Counted from the first letter of the stretch, positions 1-8,216 are shown. The stretch is DNA of 64,000 nucleotides from Orenia marismortui DSM 5156 (GCF_000379025.1 NZ_KB900623.1:108334-172333), one strand, 5' to 3'. Numbers and translations: made by a program. Notes: generated from the sequence alone by a model not told the origin.

Positions 1-876
1 ATGGCTATCACTTATACTTTTGGCTTACTACTTCCATTGGTTATTGGCTTTTATCTCTTCTTAGCGATTTTAGAGGATTCAGGTTACTTACCAAGAATTG
101 CGGCTTTAGTTGATAGAATGCTGACATCTTTAGGATTGAATGGTAGAGCTATTATTCCAATGTTATTAGGGTTTGGTTGTGTAACTATGGCTACAATTAC
201 AACTAGATTACTAGGTTCTAAACGTGAACGGATTATTGCAGTATTCTTATTAGGATTAGCGATTCCTTGTTCAGCCCAATTAGGGGTTATTGCAGGATTG
301 ATTGCTCCTTTAGGTGCTAAATTCTTTATGATTTATGTTGCTGCTATTTTTGTTGTTTATGTTTTAGCAGGAACTTTCTTAAATAAGATATTACCTGGTG
401 AGTCTACAGATTTATTAATTGATTTACCACCACTTCGCTTGCCAAGAATTACTAATGTTATGCAAAAGACCTTTATCAAGTCTAAATCTTTTATTAAAGA
501 AGCAGGTCCAATCTTTGCATTTGGTGCAGTAGCAATTACTTTAATGCAAGAGTTTGGAATCTTAGAGGCTATTCAAAATGCAGTAGCACCAATAACTGTA
601 GGGTGGCTAGAACTGCCTAAAGAAGCTGCTACAGCATTTATCATGGGAATTGTTCGTCGTGACTTTGGGGCAGCAGGTTTAACAGATTTGGCTATGACAT
701 CAGCACAGACTACAGTAGCTTTAATTACAATTACATTATTTGTTCCATGTATCGCAGCAATGCTAATTATGATCAAAGAGAGAAGCTGGAAAGAAAGCAT
801 TTATATCTGGTTTGGAAGCTGGATTACAGCCTTTGTGACAGGTGGTATTGTAGCTAAGTTGTTGGCCTTATTTTAA
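1..876 (+). CDS. feoB: FeoB-like ferrous iron transporter, C-terminal membrane part (5' end outside window)
   Basis: This is the membrane region of a FeoB-type ferrous iron permease of the inner membrane; the GTPase domain would lie upstream of the window, so the ATG at base 1 is probably internal. About eight hydrophobic segments are visible. The Gate motif LLGFGC lies at residues 55-60, PCSA at 89-92, and RRDFGAAGL at 219-227, matching the FeoB pattern GFGC ... CSA ... RRDYGAAGL. It departs from classical FeoB: GFGC is followed by VTMA instead of NVPA, and CSA by QLGV instead of RLPV, so it is a variant subfamily and iron specificity is inferred. A terminator follows 22 bases after the stop, so it ends its transcription unit. 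Confidence 0.85.
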   Translation: MAITYTFGLLLPLVIGFYLFLAILEDSGYLPRIAALVDRMLTSLGLNGRAIIPMLLGFGCVTMATITTRLLGSKRERIIAVFLLGLAIPCSAQLGVIAGLIAPLGAKFFMIYVAAIFVVYVLAGTFLNKILPGESTDLLIDLPPLRLPRITNVMQKTFIKSKSFIKEAGPIFAFGAVAITLMQEFGILEAIQNAVAPITVGWLELPKEAATAFIMGIVRRDFGAAGLTDLAMTSAQTTVALITITLFVPCIAAMLIMIKERSWKESIYIWFGSWITAFVTGGIVAKLLALF

Positions 877-897
877 TAGAAGTAAATGAAAGTGTGG

Positions 898-940
898 GTG
901 TGAGTAGTTTCTAAAACTAGCTTATTACTCACACTTTTTT
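898..940 (+). terminator. Intrinsic terminator after feoB
   Basis: The 9-bp stem GTGTGAGTA (898-906) pairs with TACTCACAC (926-934) and is followed by six T. It closes the feoB transcript. Confidence 0.85.
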
Positions 941-965
941 AATTTTTAAGTTAGATTTAATAGGT

Positions 966-1058
966 ATAGTGCGATATTTTGGCCGCTAGCCTCTAGCTAT
1001 TAATATTATAAGCCAACGGCTAGTAGCCAAAAGCTAGCAGCTAAAAATCTATAGTGTC
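966..1058. repeat. Dispersed palindromic heptamer element 1 (TAGC type)
   Basis: The stretch between the feoB terminator and the Cys-rich gene begins with TAGTGCGATATTTT and ends with ATAGTGTC. The interior is made of about 7-bp units ending in TAGC or GGC on one arm and their complements on the other. The outer edges resemble those of the other dispersed elements in this window, although the core sequence differs. Confidence 0.6.
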
Positions 1059-1091
1059 AAATTCATATAAAATTATGAGGAGGTTAAACAT

Positions 1092-1232
1092 ATGAAATGT
1101 AACACCAACAAAAAAACAAGAATCTGCTCAGAATGCGGTTATGAGGTTAAAGATCAATCAGCAATTAGGTGTCCGCGTTGTTTTAAGATATTATTGAAGA
1201 AATGTTCGGAATGTGATGGTTGTGGGATATAA
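1092..1232 (+). CDS. Small Cys-rich zinc-ribbon-like protein (46 aa)
   Basis: This 46-residue ORF has a strong ribosome site, GAGGAGG, nine bases before the ATG. It contains eight cysteines, at residues 3, 12, 15, 27, 30, 38, 41 and 44. They form CSEC, CPRC and an overlapping CSEC/CDGC cluster, the pattern of a compact metal-binding (zinc-ribbon or rubredoxin-like knuckle) protein. There is no signal peptide or membrane segment, so it should be cytosolic. It lies directly downstream of feoB but beyond its terminator. A role in metal handling or in iron uptake is a guess from position. It is not recognised as a named family. Confidence 0.7.
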   Translation: MKCNTNKKTRICSECGYEVKDQSAIRCPRCFKILLKKCSECDGCGI

Positions 1233-1436
1233 AAAATTCGAAAGTACAAATAGTTTTCTTCTGAGGAAGTAGTCTTAGCTTGGAAAAAAGTAACTTGCCT
1301 TTTAGGTGAAAAAGTAATTCTATTTCTAATATTTACTTCTTTCATTTTCTATCTCTCTGCGTTACAATAAATAAAGTAAGATAATTTGAATCACTGGTCA
1401 ATTATAAAATGAAAATTACATAGAAAGGGTGTAATC

Positions 1437-2195
1437 ATGAAAAAAATTGCAGTAATATTTGCAGCTTTAGTCATACTATTAAATACTGCAACAGTTTTTG
1501 CTAATGATCGAGTTGGTATGGGCTTTGATTATATGAAATTAAATTATAAGTTTAATAATAGTATTGATCAAGATATGGAATTGAAACAGGTTCGTGGAGC
1601 TATTAAATTCAGTGAAGACTTATCATTAGAAGCAGGGTATGCTTTTGGTGGCTATGATAGTTATACTTCTTCTGACTTGAAAGTATTTAATTTAGATCTA
1701 AAAAAAGACTTTAATCTAACTCCAAGCAGTGAAATTTATTTAGGAGTTGGAGGTAATTATTCTAAGTATGATACTAACTTCTTTGGAAGTGAGTTATTTA
1801 ATATTAAAAGTAAGGATTTAGACCTATTGTTTGGTTTAGAATATAAATTAAATAATAGATTAAGTCTCTTTGCTGACGGAAGATATGGAATAGCAGGAGA
1901 TTATCAAATTTATTCACAATATTTAAAGGAGCAAGAGTATACTCAAGACGGAAAGATCACAGATTATGAGTTAGCTGAGAGTTATGGTTTAGAAACTGGC
2001 TTAAACTTTGCTATAACAGAAGATTTAAAGGCAAAGTTAGGTTATACTATTAAGCATGATACTATTAATAATAAGTCTTATAGTGTAGCTGGAATTCAAG
2101 CAATTGATGGAAATGATGTAATTAGTAATTATAATTTCTTAAATGTTGATCGTTTCACTCAAGGAATTTTCTTTGGAGTAGAGACTAACTTTTAA
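1437..2195 (+). CDS. Outer-membrane beta-barrel protein (252 aa)
   Basis: A Lys-Lys start followed by a hydrophobic core and a VFA-ND junction gives a clear signal peptide cut near residue 22. The rest is a series of alternating polar and hydrophobic strands rich in Tyr, Gly and Asn, with repeated blocks such as LSLEAGYAFGG and LSLFADGRYGIAG, ending in GVETNF. The terminal Phe is the classic outer-membrane barrel signature. The length fits an 8- to 10-strand barrel. It stands alone: AT-rich DNA upstream and a perfect terminator immediately downstream. The specific role (porin, adhesin or structural) cannot be read from the sequence; the outer-membrane location is well supported. Confidence 0.8.
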   Translation: MKKIAVIFAALVILLNTATVFANDRVGMGFDYMKLNYKFNNSIDQDMELKQVRGAIKFSEDLSLEAGYAFGGYDSYTSSDLKVFNLDLKKDFNLTPSSEIYLGVGGNYSKYDTNFFGSELFNIKSKDLDLLFGLEYKLNNRLSLFADGRYGIAGDYQIYSQYLKEQEYTQDGKITDYELAESYGLETGLNFAITEDLKAKLGYTIKHDTINNKSYSVAGIQAIDGNDVISNYNFLNVDRFTQGIFFGVETNF

Positions 2196-2196
2196 A

Positions 2197-2226
2197 AGTA
2201 GTAGCTTATAAGCTACTACTTTTTTT
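2197..2226 (+). terminator. Intrinsic terminator after the OM barrel gene
   Basis: The perfect 10-bp stem AGTAGTAGCT / AGCTACTACT (2197-2206 and 2211-2220) has a TATA loop and is followed by six or more T, starting two bases after the stop codon. Confidence 0.93.
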
Positions 2227-2345
2227 ATTAAAATCTATATAACTATTGATTATTATATATAATTAATTATAAAATAAAGAAAGTGGCTATTAATCTAATT
2301 AGTAGCAACATATCAATTTATTAAGTTAGATAGGGGGAAAAGAGA

Positions 2346-2759
2346 GTGGTAGAGACTATCAAAAGAGGAGTAAAGAAATCTTGGAATACTTATTTGTCAT
2401 TGATTAAGATTATTATTCCTGTTTATATTTTGGTTACTTTTTTAAAACATACAGGAATTATTAGCTATATAGCAAATTTCTTTAGTCCATTGATGAAATT
2501 AGTAGGTTTACCTGGTGAAGCTGTAGTAGCTTTATTAACTGGCTATCTACTGAATATTTATGGTGGTATTGCAGTAATTGCTAGTTTAGACTTAGGTGCA
2601 CGAGAGATAACTATTTTAGGTACTATGTTAGGATTAGCACATAGTTTGATTATTGAAGCAGCTATTATTAAAAAGATTAAAGTTAAATTGTTTCCCCTAG
2701 TAAGCTTAAGAGTGGGGTTATCATTATTAGCTGGAATAATCTTAAATATTATTTTATAA
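2346..2759 (+). CDS. Gate-domain (nucleoside recognition) membrane protein A, 137 aa
   Basis: This is a small integral membrane protein with about four hydrophobic helices and the Gate-domain pattern (Pfam nucleoside recognition family, also found in FeoB, SpmA/B and concentrative nucleoside carriers), with the loop VGLPGEAVVALLTGYLLN near residues 52-69. The start is a GTG preceded by AGGGGGAAAAGAGA. It is followed four bases later by the second Gate protein, so the two are almost certainly co-translated and likely form a hetero-oligomer. The transported substrate is unknown. Proximity to the feoB-like gene is suggestive, because FeoB carries the same fold, but it is not proof of an iron role. 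Confidence 0.75.
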   Translation: MVETIKRGVKKSWNTYLSLIKIIIPVYILVTFLKHTGIISYIANFFSPLMKLVGLPGEAVVALLTGYLLNIYGGIAVIASLDLGAREITILGTMLGLAHSLIIEAAIIKKIKVKLFPLVSLRVGLSLLAGIILNIIL

Positions 2760-2772
2760 AGAGGTGAGAGTT

Positions 2773-3255
2773 ATGGATTGGTCAGCATTCTTCTCTGAAG
2801 CTTTATGGGGAAGTCTGGATATGTTAAAGACGGTAGCAATGATTTTGTTTCCATTATTAATTGGAGTAGAGATAGTTGATAAACTAGGTTTTTTAGATAA
2901 GTTTTCTAGTCTATTTAATCCAGTTCTAAAATACTTTAAGTTATCCAAATATGCTAGTTTGCCACTAATTGTAGCCCAAGTTTTTGGTATTACATATGGT
3001 GCTGGTGTCATTATTAGAAGTGTAGAAGAAGATAAATTATCTGCTGATGAGTTGATGACTTTAGCAGTATTTTTGGTCATCTGTCATGCAGTAGTGGAAG
3101 ATACCTTATTATTTGTTGCTATTGGTGGTAATGGATTAGTTATGTTAGGTAGTAGAGTAGCTTTAGCAATAGTAATAACTTATTTTTATACTAAGTATTT
3201 TGTAAAAAATTCTGAAATAGATGTTGAAGGGTTATCAGAAGTAGATTGTTGTTGA
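2773..3255 (+). CDS. Gate-domain (nucleoside recognition) membrane protein B, 160 aa
   Basis: This is the partner of the preceding gene: a membrane protein with a Gate domain, several helices and the conserved segment VFGITYGAGVIIRS around residue 75. I choose ATG 2773 because GAGGTGAG (2761-2768) sits at ideal spacing before it; an in-frame GTG at 2764 lies inside that ribosome site. Such gene pairs occur widely in Clostridia as two half-size Gate proteins. The C-terminal tail ends in Asp-Cys-Cys, which could bind metal but may be chance. Function and substrate are unknown; the two-gene complex is inferred from the 13-base gap and shared domain. Confidence 0.75.
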   Translation: MDWSAFFSEALWGSLDMLKTVAMILFPLLIGVEIVDKLGFLDKFSSLFNPVLKYFKLSKYASLPLIVAQVFGITYGAGVIIRSVEEDKLSADELMTLAVFLVICHAVVEDTLLFVAIGGNGLVMLGSRVALAIVITYFYTKYFVKNSEIDVEGLSEVDCC

Positions 3256-3353
3256 CAAGAAAAATTTAGTCGGTTATTTTCAAGAGCTCTAAGAAATTAT
3301 AAGAGAGAACTTAATTTCAATTATCTATAAGAAGAAGGGAGTAGAGATAAGAT

Positions 3354-4274
3354 ATGGAGCAGTTATTATCCAGAAGATTAAAGGCAGATTTAGCTTTATT
3401 ATTTGTAGTAGTTATTTGGGGGAGCACTTTCGCAATAATGAAAGGGGTATTTGAGGTTATTACACCTTTTTACTTTTTAACCTTAAGATTTACTTTTGCA
3501 ACCTTGGTATTATCTTTTGTTTTTCTTAATAGAACTAAAAAATTAAATTTAGATACATTAAAAAAAGGAGTTTGGACCGGTATTTTTCTCTTTGGGGGAT
3601 ATGCCTTACAGGTGACAGCTTTAAAATTGACCGAAGCCTCTAAGGTTGGATTTATCACTGGCTTAGCAGTAGTGTTAGTACCTATTTTATCAGCTTTAGT
3701 CTTTAAGAAGATACCAGAGCTAATGACAGTATTTGGAGTAGGTTTAGCCACTATAGGGCTTGTTTTAATGACTTTTAATGGGGAGATATTATTTAAGCTA
3801 GGTGACCTTTTAGTTTTAATATCTACTATTTCTTTGGCTATACATATCTTATTAGTTGATAAATATGTAAAGGATCAAGATCCTATTTTATTTGCTATTA
3901 TTCAGATAGGTACTGTAGCTCTTTTAAGTTCTATTGTTTCAGCTTTTGAAGGAAGTTATGTATTAGTATCAGATATGAGTATTTGGATTAGTGTGATCTT
4001 TATGGGTGTTTTTGCAACTGCATTAGCTTTTATAATTCAAAATAAAGCTCAACAATTTACAACTCCAACTAGGACAGCTATTATTTTTATTATGGAGCCA
4101 GTTTTTGGAGCATTATTTGCTTATCTTTATTTAGGAGAGGTAATAAGTGTTAGAGGATATTGGGGAGGATTACTTATAGTATTAGGTATGTTATTTTCTG
4201 AGCTCAATTTTGCTAATCTTAAAAGAAGTTTAGCAAATAAGATAAATAAAAAAGAGATAAATGAGTTGAATTAA
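3354..4274 (+). CDS. EamA/DMT-family permease (306 aa)
   Basis: This is a ten-helix inner-membrane transporter of the drug/metabolite transporter superfamily. It has two EamA repeats, the first starting at FVVVIWGSTFAIMKG (residues 16-30) and the second near residue 155. The typical E-P-V-F-G-ALFAYLYLGE motif lies in the second repeat at about residues 246-262, and a charged C-terminal tail follows. Members export amino acids, metabolites or drugs; the substrate cannot be told from sequence. It follows the Gate pair by 98 bases and may be in the same transcript. A modest hairpin with a T-rich tail follows the stop. Confidence 0.85.
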   Translation: MEQLLSRRLKADLALLFVVVIWGSTFAIMKGVFEVITPFYFLTLRFTFATLVLSFVFLNRTKKLNLDTLKKGVWTGIFLFGGYALQVTALKLTEASKVGFITGLAVVLVPILSALVFKKIPELMTVFGVGLATIGLVLMTFNGEILFKLGDLLVLISTISLAIHILLVDKYVKDQDPILFAIIQIGTVALLSSIVSAFEGSYVLVSDMSIWISVIFMGVFATALAFIIQNKAQQFTTPTRTAIIFIMEPVFGALFAYLYLGEVISVRGYWGGLLIVLGMLFSELNFANLKRSLANKINKKEINELN

Positions 4275-4278
4275 AAGG

Positions 4279-4307
4279 AAGAGACCTCAAGGAGGTTTTC
4301 TTTTTTA
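4279..4307 (+). terminator. Probable terminator after the EamA permease
   Basis: AAGAGACCTC pairs imperfectly with GAGGTTTTCTT, followed by TTTTTA. It is weaker than the other terminators in the window. Confidence 0.5.
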
Positions 4308-4450
4308 TTTATCAATTAATTTTGTAGAATGTAGTATTGATATTTATTAGGAATTATAGTAAGTTTTAATTAAGATAAGTAATTATTATTGAGCTGTGTT
4401 GTGCTAATTAAAGATGAATTTAAAACTATAAAATAATAAAGGAGAATAAA

Positions 4451-5476
4451 ATGCTCAAAAAAATTATTTTATTAATGATTTTAATTATTTTAACTACAAC
4501 TAATATTTTAGCAGCAGAGCCAGAAACTAAGATTATTCGAGTTCCTATAATAGCTAGAAGTCCAGAGACAGGGGTTATTTTAGGAGGAATGGCTATCTAT
4601 TTGAAGGAGGAAGAAGAGAAAAATTTAAAGGTAGATTTAGCGGCAATGTATACTCAAGAGAATCAAGCTAATCTATTTTTAAAGAGTTATAAAGGCTATG
4701 ATGACAAAAAGTTAGAATTAGGCATTAGCTACCAAGATTGGATATCGAAATTTTATGGAATAGGAAATAATACAGATATTGATAATGAAGAAAAATATGA
4801 TTCTAAAGGTTTTAAAGTAGAAGGGAGTATTAGCAAAGAAATAATTAACGATGGTTTTTTAGGCTTTATTACAAGTTATGAAGATTATAGGTTGAGCTTG
4901 AATAAAGAGATAGCAGGTATTGAAGAAAGTAAAGGCATTGATTTATTAAGCTTAGGGCTTAAGTATTCTTATGATACTAGAGATAGAAGAATGAATACAA
5001 GAAGTGGGCAATATTTTAACTATGAAGCAAAAACCTATTATCATGGCATGGATGATTATAAATTTTTCAAACATGATATAGACTATAGATTTTTTAAATC
5101 TATATCTAATGAATATACAATAGGTTTTCAAACTAAATTAGAGATTAATAGAGGAGAGATACCCTTTCAAAGTTTATCTTCTTTAGGTAATAGTAATATT
5201 ATGAGAGGAGTTATAAATGGAAGGTACATAGATAAAAATAAGTTTGCTGCCCAGATTGAATACAGATATCCAATTCATAAAAAGTTTAGTGGAGTTGTTT
5301 TTGCTTCAATAGGAGAAGTATATGAAAAAGATTTTAAGACAGATCAATTAAAGGAGAGTTATGGTTTAGGATTTAGGTATAATCTAGACAAAGAATCAGG
5401 AATTAATATGAGACTTGATTTGGCTTTTGGCCAAGAGGAAAGCCAGTTTTATGTTAATATTGGAGAGTCTTTTTAA
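4451..5476 (+). CDS. Omp85/BamA-like outer-membrane barrel without POTRA domains (341 aa)
   Basis: A signal peptide ending at LAA-EP (about residue 22) is followed by a beta-barrel of the surface-antigen (Omp85 C-terminal) type. The SSLGNSNIMRGVINGRY segment near residues 240-256 resembles the conserved (V/M)RG-x-xGRY loop of BamA/TamA/FhaC barrels, and SYDTRDRRMNTRSGQYF near residue 175 matches the start of the family domain. The chain ends in GESF, with a terminal Phe. Full BamA carries several POTRA domains, but only about 20 residues precede the barrel here, so this is a barrel-only form. It probably sits in the outer membrane; its cargo is unknown. It stands alone, with a GGAG ribosome site before the ATG. 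Confidence 0.8.
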   Translation: MLKKIILLMILIILTTTNILAAEPETKIIRVPIIARSPETGVILGGMAIYLKEEEEKNLKVDLAAMYTQENQANLFLKSYKGYDDKKLELGISYQDWISKFYGIGNNTDIDNEEKYDSKGFKVEGSISKEIINDGFLGFITSYEDYRLSLNKEIAGIEESKGIDLLSLGLKYSYDTRDRRMNTRSGQYFNYEAKTYYHGMDDYKFFKHDIDYRFFKSISNEYTIGFQTKLEINRGEIPFQSLSSLGNSNIMRGVINGRYIDKNKFAAQIEYRYPIHKKFSGVVFASIGEVYEKDFKTDQLKESYGLGFRYNLDKESGINMRLDLAFGQEESQFYVNIGESF

Positions 5477-5556
5477 TCTGAATATAAAAAAGGACAATCT
5501 AATAATAATCTTGAAAGAAGAAAGTGTTATCCACTTTGAAACGGAGGAAATTAGTG

Positions 5557-6573
5557 ATGAATTTTATTGATTTAAGAAGTGATACTGTAACTCAGCCAAC
5601 AGAGAATATGAGAACGGCTATGGTGACTAGTAAAGTAGGTGATGATGTTTATAAAGAAGATCCTACTATAAATAAATTAGAAAGAATAGCTGCTGAATTA
5701 GTTGGAAAAGAAGCAGCTTTATTTGTACCAAGTGGAACTATGGGGAATTTACTAGCAGTAATGACCCATACTCAACCGGGAAATGAAATTATCTTAGGGG
5801 CTAATGCTCATATCTTTCAATATGAAGTAGGAGGATTAGCTAAGATAGCTGGGGTACAGGCTAGAACTTTAGATGATAGTAAAGGAATTTTTTCTGCTAA
5901 AGATTTAAAGAAGTCTATTAGAGAAGAAGATATTCATTATCCTAAAACAGGATTAATCTGCTTAGAGAATACTCATAATAAGGCAGGTGGAGTAGCAGTT
6001 CCAAAAACAAAGATAGATGAAATTACTCAAATAGCTAAAGCTGAGAATATTCCAGTTCATTTAGATGGAGCAAGAATATTTAATGCAGCTACAGAATTAG
6101 ATATAGCTATTGAAGAATTGCTTGCAGAGGTCGATACAGTTATGTTCTGTTTATCCAAAGGGTTATCAGCACCAGTTGGTTCTATCTTAGCAGGAAAATC
6201 AGATTTTATTGAAAGGGCTAGGAAGAATCGAAAGATGTTAGGTGGTGGAATGAGGCAAGCAGGATTTTTAGCAGCAGCAGGTTTAGTAGCTATTGAAGAG
6301 ATGATAGAGAGATTAAAAAATGACCATCAATTAGCTAAAAAATTGGCTAGAGGTATAAATTCTAAAGTTGTTAGTCTTGAGTCTGTTAATAGTAATTTTG
6401 TAATCTTGAAGGTTAATGAAGAGTTATATGATACTAAAGAGTTAATAGAAGAGTTGGCTCAGCAGGGGATTAAGATTAGTTATTTTGGTCCAGGATTACT
6501 TAGAGCAGTTATCCATAATGATATTAGTAACGAGGATATTGATACTGTTATTGATTCCTTTTCTAAATTATAA
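5557..6573 (+). CDS. ltaE: Low-specificity L-threonine aldolase (338 aa)
   Basis: This PLP-dependent enzyme cleaves L-threonine or L-allo-threonine to glycine and acetaldehyde. Family marks are the N-terminal IDLRSDTVTQPT, GDDVYKEDPTINKLE, the substrate and cofactor loop LENTHN, HLDGARIFNA, and the PLP lysine in CLSKGLSAPVGS near residue 200. I choose ATG 5557 because CGGAGGAAA (5542-5550) precedes it and the protein then begins at the conserved MNFIDLRSD. The longer frame back to 5524 lacks a ribosome site. It makes glycine, which may relate to the glycine-sensing AGCS gene elsewhere in the window, but there is no local linkage. Confidence 0.92.
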   Translation: MNFIDLRSDTVTQPTENMRTAMVTSKVGDDVYKEDPTINKLERIAAELVGKEAALFVPSGTMGNLLAVMTHTQPGNEIILGANAHIFQYEVGGLAKIAGVQARTLDDSKGIFSAKDLKKSIREEDIHYPKTGLICLENTHNKAGGVAVPKTKIDEITQIAKAENIPVHLDGARIFNAATELDIAIEELLAEVDTVMFCLSKGLSAPVGSILAGKSDFIERARKNRKMLGGGMRQAGFLAAAGLVAIEEMIERLKNDHQLAKKLARGINSKVVSLESVNSNFVILKVNEELYDTKELIEELAQQGIKISYFGPGLLRAVIHNDISNEDIDTVIDSFSKL

Positions 6574-6604
6574 AAATTTATCATTTAAAGTTAGACTTAA
6601 GGGA

Positions 6605-6700
6605 GAGTATGCGATATTTCAGTAACAAGTAATTAGTGGCGAGTAAGCAGTAAATAAATTAACTTGTCATCTGTTACTAGTTATTGTCATTTTATACTAA
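6605..6700. repeat. Dispersed palindromic heptamer element 2 (AGTAAxx type)
   Basis: Between ltaE and aroE, TATGCGATATTTC opens a run of 7-bp units (cAGTAAC, aAGTAAT, tAGTGGC, gAGTAAG, cAGTAAA), then a TAAATTAAC hinge, then the complementary arm built from GTTACTA and GTTATTG. It closes with TCATTTTATAC. The hinge and right arm are shared with elements 7 and 8. Confidence 0.7.
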
Positions 6701-6735
6701 TATAAAGTAATATTATAATGGTTAAAAGAACTGTT

Positions 6736-6773
6736 AACTGTAGCGAAGTATGAATGGGGGAATTGTTTTCCTC
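6736..6773 (+). repeat. Short dispersed repeat C, copy 1
   Basis: The core TGTAGCGAAGTATGAATGG is followed by GGGAATTGTTTTCC. The same core recurs at 53299-53320 and, inverted, at 62894-62922, always between genes. Confidence 0.6.
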
Positions 6774-6816
6774 CTGAATATTGTAAATGGAAGACTTAAT
6801 TAGAGGAGGAGTTAGT

Positions 6817-7695
6817 ATGGAGAAGCTTATATTAGAAGGGAATTTAGCAGAGATGAAAGTAACAGGGTTGTTTGGTTATCCTGTTGAGCACTCTTTATCA
6901 CCTGCTATGCACAATAATGCCTTTAAAGAATTAAATTTAAACTATCTATATTTACCTTTTGCTGTAAAAAAAGAGAATCTAGAAGAAGCGGTAAATGGAA
7001 TGAGGGGAATGAATCTTAGAGGAGTTAATGTAACGATTCCTCATAAGCAAGAAGTTATTCCTTATTTAGATGAATTATCAGAAGAGGCAAAGTTGATAGG
7101 AGCAGTAAATACAATTGAGAATAGAGATGGGAAGTTAATTGGATATAATACCGATGGACGGGGTTTTATCAGGTCATTACGAGAAGAGGGTAACTTTGAC
7201 CCTAAGTCCAAAAAGGCTTTATTAATTGGAGCTGGTGGAGCAGCAAGAGCTGTTGCTTTTCAATTGGCTTTAGAAGGGATTAGTGAATTGTATATCTCTG
7301 ATTTAAATTTCGAGCTTGCTCAGAATTTAGCAAAGGATATTTCTAATAAATTAAATATTGCTAAGGTAGAAATTATTGATGCTATAGATTTAAATCAAAC
7401 TGTTAGCAAAGTAGATTTATTAATAGATGCAACACCGGTAGGGATGTATCCAAAGGTTGATGTAAAGCCAGTAGTAAGTACTGGTTCATTGCATAAAGAT
7501 CTTCTTGTTTATGATTTAGTATACAACCCACTAGATACAGTCTTATTAAAGGCTGCTAAAAGATCAGGAGCTAAAGCTGTTAGTGGATTAGGGATGTTAC
7601 TTTATCAAGGAGCAATAGCTTTTGAGATTTGGACTGGAAAAGATGCCCCTATAGCAGTAATGAGAGAGGCGTTAGAGAAAGGATTAAAATATTAG
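6817..7695 (+). CDS. aroE: Shikimate dehydrogenase (292 aa)
   Basis: This NADP-dependent enzyme reduces 3-dehydroshikimate to shikimate. The substrate domain carries GYPVEHSLSPAMHN near the start and the catalytic Lys in NVTIPHKQEV. The Rossmann domain has IGAGGAARAVAF around residue 128, and LIDATPVGMYP and GLGMLLYQGAIAFEIWTG follow in the right order. I choose ATG 6817, since GAGGAGGAG (6803-6811) precedes it; ATG 6787 is in frame but has no ribosome site. The gene is separated by 10 kb from the other aro genes (17.9-21.3 kb) and ends at a perfect terminator, so it is transcribed on its own. Confidence 0.95.
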   Translation: MEKLILEGNLAEMKVTGLFGYPVEHSLSPAMHNNAFKELNLNYLYLPFAVKKENLEEAVNGMRGMNLRGVNVTIPHKQEVIPYLDELSEEAKLIGAVNTIENRDGKLIGYNTDGRGFIRSLREEGNFDPKSKKALLIGAGGAARAVAFQLALEGISELYISDLNFELAQNLAKDISNKLNIAKVEIIDAIDLNQTVSKVDLLIDATPVGMYPKVDVKPVVSTGSLHKDLLVYDLVYNPLDTVLLKAAKRSGAKAVSGLGMLLYQGAIAFEIWTGKDAPIAVMREALEKGLKY

Positions 7696-7698
7696 AAA

Positions 7699-7729
7699 AA
7701 CTCCCAGGTTTAAACCTGGGAGTTTTTTA
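7699..7729. terminator. Bidirectional terminator between aroE and the minus-strand gene
   Basis: A 26-bp perfect palindrome, AACTCCCAGGTTT and its complement (7699-7724), is flanked by A-rich sequence on the left and T on the right. It can stop transcription from both sides. Confidence 0.93.
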
Positions 7730-7960
7730 ATATCCATAGTATTTTTCTAGTATGCCAAAAATTTTATTTTTGATAGCAGAAGGAGCATTTTGGAAAGATA
7801 TTTTTTTATTTTTAGGAGGTACTATAGAGCTGTCCCCCAAATAAGTACAACTTCCAATTGCATTAATTTTATATACTTTCTTTTCAACAACCACTGTATA
7901 ATCTCGCTTATTTTCTATTATTTGAAAGAATGGTTCTTTAGAATAAAGCTGTTCTGACAT
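7727..7960 (-). CDS. Unknown small protein (77 aa)
   Basis: I do not recognise this protein. On the minus strand, AGAGGTGG sits a few bases before the ATG at 7958-7960, which supports translation. It is soluble, basic and has no signal peptide. The central part reads VVVEKKVYKINAIGSCTYLGDSS, followed by a Pro-Pro-Lys-Asn-Lys stretch, and the chain ends EKYYGY. A single Cys occurs. It is followed by the shared palindromic terminator and may be co-transcribed with the second small gene upstream (8028-8216), 67 bases away. It is probably lineage-restricted. Confidence 0.55.
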   Translation of the reverse strand: MSEQLYSKEPFFQIIENKRDYTVVVEKKVYKINAIGSCTYLGDSSIVPPKNKKISFQNAPSAIKNKIFGILEKYYGY

Positions 7961-8027
7961 TATACCACCTCTACAAATTATTTTACTAAGATTAGAAAAA
8001 ATTAATGAATCAAACTTATTTTTTAGC

Positions 8028-8216
8028 TTAGATACAGCCTAGAGTCTTTTTAATATAAGATTTATTTGGATTTTTTAACATAATACATCCTTCTTTTTTA
8101 TTATCAAACCAAATACATTCTTTTTGGCAGGAACTAGCACATATAATATCATCGGAATTTCTCTGTTTTTTTATTAAACTTTTATTAGCGATAAATAATA
8201 TTGGACAGGCATACAT
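8028..8216 (-). CDS. Unknown small Cys-rich protein (62 aa)
   Basis: I do not recognise this protein. A good ribosome site (AGGGAGG on the minus strand) lies about eight bases before the ATG at 8214-8216. The protein has six cysteines: one at residue 4, three in the spaced set CASSCQKEC (residues 26-34), one in EGC (residue 44) and one at the penultimate position (LGCI). The spacing suggests a metal- or cluster-binding or disulfide-stabilised fold. The N-terminus is mildly hydrophobic (MYACPILFIANKS) but too short for a clear signal peptide. It sits upstream of the other unknown minus-strand gene. Function is not assignable. Confidence 0.55.
   Translation of the reverse strand: MYACPILFIANKSLIKKQRNSDDIICASSCQKECIWFDNKKEGCIMLKNPNKSYIKKTLGCI

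Noticed and set aside
1154-1345. Minus-strand ORF of 63 codons after the Cys-rich gene
   Set aside because: It overlaps the better supported Cys-rich plus-strand gene, has no ribosome site, and reads like random AT-rich sequence.
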